Shown piece by piece: positions 54,874-64,000 of a stretch of 64,000 bases of DNA. A program made the position numbers and the translations under genes. This DNA comes from Phytophthora quininea. Lineage: Eukaryota > Oomycota > Peronosporomycetes > Peronosporales > Peronosporaceae. The DNA lies in the NCBI GenBank assembly GCA_011947345.1, contig JAAVTG010000215.1, positions 62,001 to 126,000 of the forward strand. Reading direction: 5' to 3'. Numbering within the stretch: the first letter of the stretch is position 1; every line of letters begins with the position of its first letter. The notes below the pieces were generated by a model, which worked only from the letters and a program-made list of their open reading frames with translations, did no database searches and was not told the origin of the DNA.

Positions 54874-55934
54874 TTTTCGAGGGCATGAGTTTTTTTACCG
54901 TTTCCTGCTCCTAGCTGCGGATCTCCTCGTCATGTGTAGTGCGGTGATGGCAAAACTAATGCAATTGCTTCCGGCCACATCTATCCTGCTAGAGGAAAGC
55001 AGGTCAGGGTTTCTCTTGTTGCTGATGAAGATGACAACTTCGAGGAAAGTGGAGGCGCGATTGTCTCGAAAGCGGGACAAGTTAAACTGTGGACGACAAC
55101 TGACAAGTCCGTTGATGATGTCAAGAAGCTGCTGGGTCTGGAAAATGTGGGCTATTTTGCTTTCGTTTAGGCGAAAGATTTTAAAACCCACGACAAGTTC
55201 GTGCTCGCCCAAATCCCGTCGTGAGTCCAGCAAGACCTAACAAAGTCTAGTCGATTTTGGGGCTAGACGAGCTGATCGACTCTGCGATGGTCTCAAGCCT
55301 GAATTTCAAGTACTACAAGCAGTATATCGCGACCCAGATTCCTGTTTGGGTGAACCAGGACGTTCTTCGACCGCGGCTTATGAAAGCTTGGGGCTGAGCA
55401 AGATCTCGGGGATCTTGCGAGTGGCCCGAGCTACGCGTTTTTCAACATGTTCATGAACGACAGAATTAAATCTTACGCAATGAAGCTGCTGGATGCCAAT
55501 ACGGTTACGAGGCTGTCTTAGGGGTGAAACAGGCTGCTCTTAAGTCGTGGTACAAGGCATACGTGGAGCCGGCAGATAAATTTCGTGCAGAAGCGTATTA
55601 GTACGAACACCTATCGAGTTTTGCCGTCTGGAAGAAGCTGGGTCTGGATAAAATGAGTACTGCTGATCGCGAGGCCTCCTATCTAATGCCGACGTACAAA
55701 CTACGCCAAGAAGAGGGAGGTTTGGCTATGAGCTTACTAGGAACTGTTTTACTAGATACCAACGCTTTCGGCAAGGGCACTTCTTCAGACGAGATTTCGA
55801 CGAGAATCAAGATTTGAGTCGACGCAGGCAGATCGGAAACGTTTGCCAAGGCATCTCTGGGACTCGGCCATTTGCGTAGGGCCAAGCTTCATAATCACAA
55901 GAGCTATCAGTACCTCCAGCAGTTTCTGATCTGA
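54874..55934 (+). pseudogene. LWY-type effector relic 2 (decayed)
   Basis: Scattered over several frames but colinear with the gene at 56.5-57.6 kb: GLDELIDSAMVSSLNFKYYK (relic) against GLDKYTDIGMANSPNFKYFE, then FAVWKKLGLDKMSTADREAS (near 55630) against YSVWTKLGFNSMSAADREAS, and GLGHLRRAKLHNHKSYQYLQ at the end. The N-terminus (signal peptide and RxLR region) is not readable with confidence. Many stops show an old pseudogene, a tandem paralogue of the next entry. Confidence 0.75.
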
Positions 55935-56519
55935 AAGAGCAAAAGGCGCAGGCGAAGATGGGACTTGATGGGACGTGAATTTCAAGATCTCCAAAGTATG
56001 TTGCTAGTGTTTGTGTGCTCTTGATTGTTTTCAGTCGTCTTTGAACAGATCTTCTAAGTGCTACAAAGTGTTTTAACCCGCGATCGTACTAATTGAAACG
56101 TGAGTTTATTGTGACAAGGTAGTGAGTTACGGGTAAAAAATCGTTTGCAAGAGGAGTTTGGCTCGGAGAATTCGTTGTGAATCCGACCACGACATTTGAG
56201 TTTTCAAGCATGACTTCATCGGCGGACATCACCGTTGTAAATCGACACGCTTCGAGACCGCCAAACTTGCGAAATGCTTTGAAGAGATGCGCTTCGTCAT
56301 TGCCGCAATTAGTCCCATCATGAAGATTCTTGCCCGCGTTCAATGTCCATATGGAAATTCCTTGACCGACAATTCCATTCAGAAACTGTAGACATCCGGA
56401 GCATCCATGATATCCAGAATGGCTGTGTCGGCTTGACTTCAGTCTTTTGTCGCTGCCAGTGAGTGACAGGCTGCCACACTATATCACATATAATCGGCAA
56501 GACCTCAACGTCCTAGACA

Positions 56520-57612
56520 ATGGGGGTCTACCGTGTCCTGCTCGTCGCCATAATGAGTCTGCTGTCCAGCAACAACGCGGAAGCGTATACGAAGATGTCG
56601 AGATATGTATCTCCCTCAAACACCAACGGAAGACGGCTCAAGGTTTCTACTACTGCTGATGAAGAGAGACTTTTCAGCCTCTCGTCGCTGAAGGCGTCGA
56701 TCCAAGTGAAGCGCTGGACGTCGAGTGGGTAGTCATTGGACGAAGTCAAGAAAATATTAGGACTGGAAAACGTGGACGATTTAGCGTTACCACGGGCGAA
56801 AGGCTACAACACGTACGACAAGTTTGTGACTGCACAAGTTCCGTCGTGGACCACCAAGGAAATGACCCCGGAGGCGGTGAAAATCCTGTTGGGGCTCGAC
56901 AAATATACTGACATTGGGATGGCTAACAGCCCGAATTTCAAGTACTTCGAGCAGTTTATCGAGCAGCAAATTCCTATTTGGGTGAAAGCTGAAGCAACTG
57001 CGGACGATGTTTGGAAGAAATTGGGACTGGATAAGATCGAAGGCGCTGTGGACGATCTCATGCAGACCCGGAGCTACAGATTCCACCATAACTTTATGAA
57101 CAGCCAGCTACAGACGTGGGCCATGCAAATGCTGAGCAAGGAACAAGTTTTCGTCAAGATCGGCTACAGGTCTATGAGTGGACACGAGCGAGCCATCATG
57201 AAGAATTGGTATAACAACTACGCGAAGTCAGCGGATGAATTCCGAGTGGGTGGGTATTGGAAGCAAGATCTGTCGACGTATTCTGTCTGGACCAAGTTGG
57301 GTTTTAATTCCATGTCGGCGGCTGATCGAGAGGCTTCGGGTCTGCTCAGCACGTACAAACTACGTCAAGAAAGCAGACGAATTCACCAAGAAATCCCAAG
57401 GCCTGGGCTTTGGTGCTCGCAACGCTATCACCAAGGGTGCCTCAGCGGACGAAATTTCAGCGAAGATCAAGATCTGGGTGGAGACGAGGAAGTCGGAGTC
57501 GTTTGTGAGATACTCGCTCGGAATCAAGAGTGACTTAAGTGGGTTGAAGCTCGCCAGGCACCAGCACAACAAATACCTCCAGGAATTTTTGAGGGCCCGA
57601 CAAAGCACGTGA
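56520..57612 (+). pseudogene. Secreted LWY-repeat effector with variant RxLR motif
   Basis: From the ATG at 56520: signal peptide (MGVYRVLLVAIMSLLSSNNA), GRRLK near residue 38 in the RxLR position (Arg changed to Lys at the last place) and ADEER near 46. A single in-frame TAG (56730-56732) follows. Beyond it come at least four LWY-like helical modules with recurring L-G-L-D/E-x and W-x6-M/L patterns (ILGLENVDDL, LLGLDKYTDI, KLGLDKIEGA, KLGFNSMSAADREAS). A one-base frameshift near 57360 precedes the last module (YVKKADEFTKKSQG to 57612). Tandem LWY modules build elongated effectors that act inside plant cells. The two breaks make the copy non-functional unless they are sequencing errors. Confidence 0.8.
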
Positions 57613-59968
57613 ACAACTTGACCGGAAACCTTATAAAGCTTAGCTACTAGAATCGACTTTCGGTCTCGTGTGGAACGCGATAACCAATAGATTTTATCTC
57701 GAAAGTTTGTCGGAAAAGCTGCACAATATTCACTTCCCAAAGACACACAACTGGACCCGAGGCCGTCCAAACCACGTGTGAATGGCGAATCTGGAACTAG
57801 CAATCGTTGGCTTCTTCTTGCGTAACAAGTTCTTCACAACTAATACGCTGGAAGACGTTGATAGTCGTTCGGATACCATGAGATACAGGTCTCGTCATGG
57901 CCTCTTCATAGCAGACACGGTTAGCTTAGTTCCAAGCAAAAGGTGACCACAGCCATTTCTAGTATTTCTCTTACTTTGGCGCAGAGGTGCTCAGTCCAGA
58001 TCACCGTTCGTAAGTCGAAGCTGATGACTAACGACCCAAACATTCGCTTAAACCATGGTTATCGCCCCCCTTGTCAAAAGAAAACGGCTTGTTCGGTGCA
58101 ATTGTCGCTAGAATGGTGAGGTTGCCGTCGCTTGTCAAGGGAGCGGGCACAGTTGCGAAGACCGCGTTTACCACGTTGCCAAAGTGCATGACGATTGAAC
58201 AGCGAGAGAAGTTTAGTCAGAGAGGAAATTGCGAAGTCCCAGGTGAGCCGGAGCGATCACTCAGTAATTATCGTCCTTGAGTGATTCAAATTACTTGATC
58301 CATCGCGTAACAATTGGGAAGTTACAAGACCAAAGTTCCCATATCCACCGTGAAAACTTCGCCAATACTTTTGTTGCTGGATATGAAGTCCCGTTTTTAG
58401 TAGAGCTCTCTTCCTCCCCGGTTAGTGTCCACAAAGGAAGTGCCGTGTTCAAAGAGTTTTTGTCCTACTTTGCAGCTCAAAATCCCGATAATAAGCCACT
58501 CTCCACGGCTGCTAACAATGCCAAGGGGTCTCAACATTTCCAAACGGAGTGAAATAATCCCAAATGGAACGTTTGCCCAGCCCAACTGCTATGTAGGACC
58601 CAGCTAGAAGTATTATCTTGTCTGGAGTGTCATTGGCTGCTGGTTTATTTATCTGTGTGTGTGGAATTCACGTGCTTCTAAAATAAATAATGGCTCTGCA
58701 GGGAAAGCTCGTCCAGCTGCACTGCAGGATCATAATCTGTTTCCAGTTGTGTGTGGTCAAGCCGCAGTCGTGTTCGTACGAAGCCCTCGCACAACTTTGA
58801 TTCGCAGCTTCGTCTATTGCTGCAATTGTGAACCAATCTGCAGCTCCATCCAAGCGAACATTTTGACCAGCTATTCCGGCCATATTCACGTTCCGACCAG
58901 GTTGGGCAGACTCTTGCTAGTACTTTCGAATTCTGCGCTTCCGACGCAACCATGCACTCTCGTCCGTAGGAAACTTGAGCTATGGAAAACCTCACGCGCC
59001 AAGCTCTAACCGTGTTGGACTTGCTGCTCAGATTACCGAGCCGTGTTTACCAATATGTAGAGCACAATCCTCCACTCTCCTTGAAGCTGCTCAACCTTCA
59101 ACCAGACACTTTGCTCGAGATTCTCCCGAAGACAAAGTCCGTCTTCTAGAGTCGGGAAGGCAGCATGACATGCCATAGCAATCGACGTGGAGGACCACCG
59201 CCGATACCACGGGGTCCATTTCTGTGCTTGAGTTTCAACTCAAGTCTCAGAAAAACGCGCACCGAAAAACGGAATCCGATCGCTGCGTCGATGACTTTGG
59301 CCCATGCTGCAGGTGTCGGTGTAGCCACCCGCAGCTGGGGAATCGTCCTCGTCGACGTTGAGCATGCTTTCCCCCGTCCTCGTCACGTTATTTAACCCTT
59401 CTACTCGGTTAAGTGCGATGCGCGTCATCGCCAGCGGCGACCAATCGTGATCATGTTTCCAAGCACCACTTGGAAATTGTATGGGAGCTGGGCGGTAGCT
59501 GGCCAAATCCAAGTTGGCACTGTTGGCAAATTCGTATGGAGGCACGCCTCTATACAAACTCGTCTGTCAAAAATGTACGCTCGCTCAACCAGCATCTAAT
59601 CTACGTCGGCATCTAAACAAGCAAGGTTAACCCCGTTCATTTCGAACCTGACGGGCGACCAGGAAGTCAACCCCACGGCAACGTACATCCTCGAGAGCTC
59701 GTCCCCCAATACACTGGGGACAGCGCCACCGGCTCGCTGGTTGGGATCGGTCTCCGTTACCAGCGCTGGACTTTAGGAGCTCTCGAGTGTTATTGCAGTG
59801 GCCGATGGCCATCCAAGCAGCAGATACTTTTTCGGTTCTCTCCGTCGCATTTTGGCGCTTCTACCGCCCTCTTCTATGCCCCGCACTATTAACCGGCGCG
59901 ATGGACGAGTCTCTAGTGCGTTCACTTTCGATTTGGCCGAGTCCAGCGCAACCAGCAGTTAGTTCCCC
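57613..59968. other. Gene-poor stretch, unrecognised short frames
   Basis: Open frames exist at 58277-58552 (+, 91 codons) and 59240-59557 (-, 105 codons), but neither shows a motif I know nor a partner elsewhere in the window. No repeats or RNA genes were recognised. Confidence 0.4.
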
Positions 59969-61437
59969 ATGCCCGTCGTCAGCGTGGGCTTCATCGGCTC
60001 GGGCCGCTTGGCCGAACGCATCGCTCGCGACCTGATCAAGAACATCTCGCCGCAACGCAAATTCAGCTACAAGAAGCAGCGACTGGTGTCGACTTTGCTG
60101 GCGTCCGATCCGCTCGAGGAGCGACGTCGAGTGTTCGACCGGTTAGGCTTCAAGACCACCACCGCCAATCAGGACGTGCTGGCGGACTGCGACCTGGTAT
60201 TTCTGGGCACCAACGCCAAAGAGGCGTTGGCTCAACAGCCCACCAACAGCCAGACGCTCTATGTGAGTCTCATGGGGGACCTGCCAGCCCAACAGGTCGA
60301 ACAGCTGCTCTGTCCTGGCGCCAAAGTGATCCGCATGATGCCGCAGAACTATCTCGAGCGGAACGGCCTGCCTAAAGGCGTCCTACCTCCTAGTAGTTGG
60401 GCTACAGTCAGAGGTTCCCATGTCAGTGACCAAGACCTGGAGAAGGTCATGCGGATCGCCGGTATTGACACATCCGTCGAAGTGGACGAGAACTTGACCG
60501 AGTGGTCCATTCCCGGTGAAGGACCGATCCATCGGTTTGTCAGTACGGTCAGTAATCATGCGGTAGCTGCTTCCAAGGCGGTGCATGAGATGGAGGACGC
60601 TCTGCACGAGGAAGAAGAGGTCGAAGAGGACTTTAAAGACACCTACGACGTCGAGCGGGAGCTTGGGTCAGGCAAGTTCTCGACGGTTTATATAGCTACG
60701 CACAAGGAGACGGGGAGACGTTTGCCATCAAGTCGATCGTGGACGACGCCATGACTCAAGAAGGTTGTGAAGTCTTGATCGCTGAGGTCGGCGCTCTTAA
60801 CCGCCTCACCCACCCCAACATCATCTCGCACCACGGCTTTTACAATGAAGACGGCAAGTATCTGCTGGTGCTGGACTACTGCAACCGCGGCAGTCTGCGG
60901 GAATTAATTGATGAGAAAAAGGTCATTCCCGAGCAGCTTGCAAAGCAATTGCTAAAGCAGACTTTGTCTGCTTTGGAGTACTGCCATTCGATGGGTCAAG
61001 TGCACCGAGACGTCAAGCCTGAGAATATTTTACTCACAGAGGACGCGGACGGCAACGTGACGGCCAAACTCGCGGACTTTGGTCTGTCGGAGGAGCTACA
61101 GCTCGCCAACCGCCGACTGCAGACCATGTGCGGCACTCCACAGTATTTGAGTCCTGAATTGGTGGCTGGGCGACTGCATGGCACCCCCGCAGACATTTGG
61201 AGCACTGGCATCATGGCCTACATGATGTTGAGTGGCATTGTGCCGTTTGACGAGGCTCGCAATGACCAGGAACTGTTCAAACTCATCAATTTGGGAGCAG
61301 TTTGGTACAATCAGCCGCAGTGGCAGAATGTCTCCCCTGCGGCAAAGAGGTTTGTGCAGAACATGCTCGACATCTCGCCTGAGTCGCGCCCCACGGCAAG
61401 TCAATTGTTGCAGCACGAATGGCTACAGGATTCATGA
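59969..61437 (+). CDS. P5C-reductase-like NAD(P)-binding domain fused to a Ser/Thr kinase (one-base break)
   Basis: From the ATG at 59969: a Rossmann fold typical of ProC-type reductases (VGFIGSGRLAERIARDLI, FDRLGFKTTTANQDVLADCD, VIRMMPQN) to about residue 200. The usual reductase dimerisation domain does not follow. Instead an acidic linker (HEEEEVEEDF) leads into a protein kinase: Gly loop ELGSGKFSTVY, Lys in FAIKS, HRDVKPENIL, DFG in LADFGLSEE, the GTPQYLSPEL segment and PFDEARNDQELF, ending EWLQDS at 61437. The kinase resembles the CAMK group. One G is missing from a G-run at 60712-60715, shifting the frame inside kinase subdomain I-II. All other catalytic residues are intact, so the gap could be a sequencing error or a fresh mutation. 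Confidence 0.75.
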
Positions 61438-61575
61438 GATGGCTATGATAGGCATAATTATTAGTGAGTGGGTTCTCGGACGTGATTGGTTTAAAATCTC
61501 AGCGAATCAAAATATTTGGTTTCATCAACTTCAACTTTCGTTATCGCTTTCGATGCAGGTTGAAATGAATTAGCA

Positions 61576-64000
61576 TTATGCAGCATGCCCTAGCGATGAG
61601 TTGATTGTCAGCGTCGACACGAGGTCGCCGTTTTGCTCTTCTTCGTTGGTTACCAGCTCGATGCGCTGCACTCGCAACTTGTCAAGAAGAACCTCCTGCT
61701 CTGCTGGGGATGCAGTGGCAAGAACCTCTCTCAGTGCCATGGAGAGGAACGCTGGAGGGTACTTGGCCTTGTTGAACATGGCTTCTGCCACCACTTCGAC
61801 GTCCACCGCGTGCTCGATCGCGTTTGACGTCCCCTTCTGTAAAAGTGCAATCCCGACAGCCCCCGCTATCACCAACGCGACTCCGAACAGGGAGACGACG
61901 ACGTTGCGTCGAGGAATTGACGCTTGGACATGGAAGCGCTGCGAGTTCCCTGCGAAATCCAGTACGGACGATGAGTTGTCTTGGCGTTGGTGTAGCACGG
62001 CATCGCGGAAGAGGAAAAACAGCCCAGCAGTGTACGTCATTTGCAAACTCTCTTCGGCGTACAGGTGGTTCTTCTCCACGGTTTTGAGCAGACTATCGTA
62101 ATACTTGGTTATGGTGAAGTTTCCAGAATTATTGCGCAGGACCTTCCATACGGTAGATGTGACCTTCTTGAACCGACGAGGTAGCAAGAGCTCACTCGCT
62201 TTATCGTCGAGTTGCAACTGCACGATAAGCTGCTTCCACGCGACTTCAGTATTCCAGAATTGGTTCAAGTAATAGTCAATTGAGAAAATATCGAGGTCAT
62301 TCAGCGGTAGACTGGCTAATTGGGCCAGTAACACATCGCTTTTTCAGGCTGAGTGGCATAGCATCGCGGCAACCAGAAGCAGCCTTGCACGCGGCGTTAT
62401 ACGTGGTGTCCAGATCTTCAATTTTCCACGACAGTATTCCAAATGCCACTGAATAAACTAAATGCACCCCATTCGCCTGGATCTTTGTATATGTAGTCGT
62501 ATTGAAGTCCAACGTGTCTCCAACAATTTTCTTGCCCACTCCAACTGATAGTATCGACGAATTCGACCGCTGAGCGCACGTGGTGGATACATTGGACCCT
62601 GAGTAACTAAAGAACTCGCCATCGGTGTACTTTACTAGAAGTTCATTGTCGTCGCAAATTCCACTGGAGTACACAAATGGCTGGATGTGCTCGAATCCAG
62701 CATCTAGAGTTTTATCCGAGTATGACGGCGGCATAACGCAACCGTCGGTGGCGCAATAAACACTGTACTCGAACAAATCCCCATCAGTCTTTAGTCGGAT
62801 TGTCGAGAGTCATTGCTTTGAACGAGACCGAGTCGCTCAAGTCAATGTTCTGGTAAGCCAATTTGACATTGTCAATTGAGACGTTGGGCGACGAATTCAG
62901 CATTTCGTACAGCAGCGGAGTCGAGGTAGCGATAAAATCTGTCGAGGAGATTCCAATTGAGTCGACCGCTGGAATTGTTCCGCTAACGTTCGCATCCTTC
63001 AAACCCTTTGCGTCAAGAGCGATGGAGAACAACTCCATGGCCAAGGTTCTGTTCCACAGGTACGGTAAATCATTGAATTCGACTAGCCCATCGCGTGTGC
63101 TCTCCTCGTAGCTACCAGGTACTTTCATCAGCCATGGCAGTGCTAACGAAGCTGCTATGATGAGGTAGGTCGCGTTCTCGACACTCATGGGCAATTCGCT
63201 ATCAGGTGGTAAGACTGCCATGGACGTGGCATCCAAGGAAAACTCCAGCGATCCATTCGGACTCTATGCTGTCGTCAAGGTGTTTTCGTGCCACGAGCGC
63301 GATCCAAAGCTAAACCAAGGCAGAGGCCCCACATCTTCTCCACTGCTGACATCTCGATCCATAAAATGCGTGCGAAGAATCGTGTTAAGCACCGGATTTT
63401 CTGGTTGGCTTTCAGCAAACGATTCGTTCCACGTCGTAAGTAGCGACCCGTTCGACGCCGGTTCTGGCTGGGAGTCGACCATTTTTACCAAGGTTAGATC
63501 TGCCAATGTGATCGCGACGCTCACATCTCCAGGAATCAATTGGACATTGAGAGAACTAAGACCATTCGTCACCAAAAAGGTCACAGCAGCGCTGAGCAGG
63601 GTCGTAGCAATGAGCGACTGTCCTCCAATCTGCAGCGTCAATCTCGGCATGAAGCTTAGACACGCCACCGCCGACAGCATTGACAAAGCGATCTTTGTTG
63701 GCACCAAGACCGCGGCCACAATCGCACCAGACGCAGAGTTGTAATTGTCACTTTGCGCCTTTAAACTCCCGTCGCTTTGGTTACCGGATACCGTGCCAAG
63801 GCGGACACCAGCGCCGTCACACAGGAGTAGAAGGGTCGTCATTGCAGTAGTCGCAGCCACCGTCACAACGAGCAGCCGGACCCAACGCACGTCAACACGA
63901 AGCTGCGCACTCGCAGTTGGAGGATTTGCAGTCTCCAGATCTTTGCCGTCAAATGGGTTGCCAGAATTCGAGGTGGTCGACTCAAGCAGCACGAAGCCAG
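61576..64000 (-). pseudogene. Multi-pass membrane protein gene, broken, running off the right edge
   Basis: Reads right to left, entering the window in an open frame at the right edge. The first part has hydrophobic helices (LLVVTVAATTAMTTLLLL; IALSMLSAVACLSFM; LIATTLLSAAVTFLV), then a long extracellular-like region with N-glycosylation sequons and Cys residues (YCATDGCVMPP, NVSTTCAQRSN), and a last membrane helix (VVSLFGVALVIAGAVGIALL) before a cytosolic tail ending at 61576. Breaks: in-frame TAG at 63264-63266, a frameshift near 62785 and another in an A-run near 62345. I do not recognise the family; the layout resembles large oomycete-specific surface proteins. A few homopolymer corrections would open the whole frame, so error is possible. 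Confidence 0.6.

Overview
The window looks like a gene-poor, repeat-rich stretch of an oomycete genome, most probably Phytophthora or a close relative. Evidence: a secreted RxLR-dEER effector pseudogene, tandem LWY-type effector relics, Crinkler/RHS-type P-loop genes, an oomycete-type bZIP, chromoviral Gypsy elements, DIRS-like tyrosine-recombinase retroelements, a Helitron, and very short (56-77 nt) GT-AG introns.

Layout. 1-5.4 kb: decayed Gypsy pol with a long antisense reading frame behind it. 5.7-7.7 kb (-): RHS-type P-loop pseudogene split by a tRNA-derived SINE. 7.8-9.6 kb (-): ankyrin-family pseudogene. 10.1-12.4 kb: LINE 3' relic next to an MFS sugar transporter whose two exons lie on opposite strands. 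12.8-13.5 kb: bZIP factor. 13.8-15.8 kb: decayed condensin II subunit H2 gene. 16.6-21.2 kb: two hAT relics around a broken RxLR gene. 21.3-22.1 kb: second RHS relic. 22.2-28.3 kb: near full-length but mutated DIRS-like element. 28.3-29.9 kb: third RHS copy, cut off by a chromovirus (29.9-36.6 kb) with an intact pol frame. 37.3-43.3 kb: Helitron whose 3' end sits inside the reverse transcriptase gene of a second DIRS-like element (43.3-46.8 kb, -). 47.4-54.3 kb: ankyrin-family relics around an apparently intact CASTOR-like amino-acid-sensor gene (-) and a pogo-type DNA transposon. 54.9-57.6 kb: tandem pair of LWY effector relics. 60.0-61.4 kb: an NAD(P)-binding (P5C-reductase-like) domain joined to a Ser/Thr kinase, with one missing G at the junction. 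61.6 kb to the right edge (-): a broken multi-pass membrane protein gene.

Only four host genes look plausibly functional: CASTOR-like, bZIP, the kinase fusion if its frameshift is an error, and the sugar transporter if its inversion is an assembly artefact. Almost everything else is mobile DNA or host genes decaying among it, as expected for the fast-evolving effector compartment of a Phytophthora genome. Many breaks are single-base or nonsense changes, so sequencing or assembly error should be excluded before each is taken as biological. Assignments rest on motif recognition by eye; no database search was possible.
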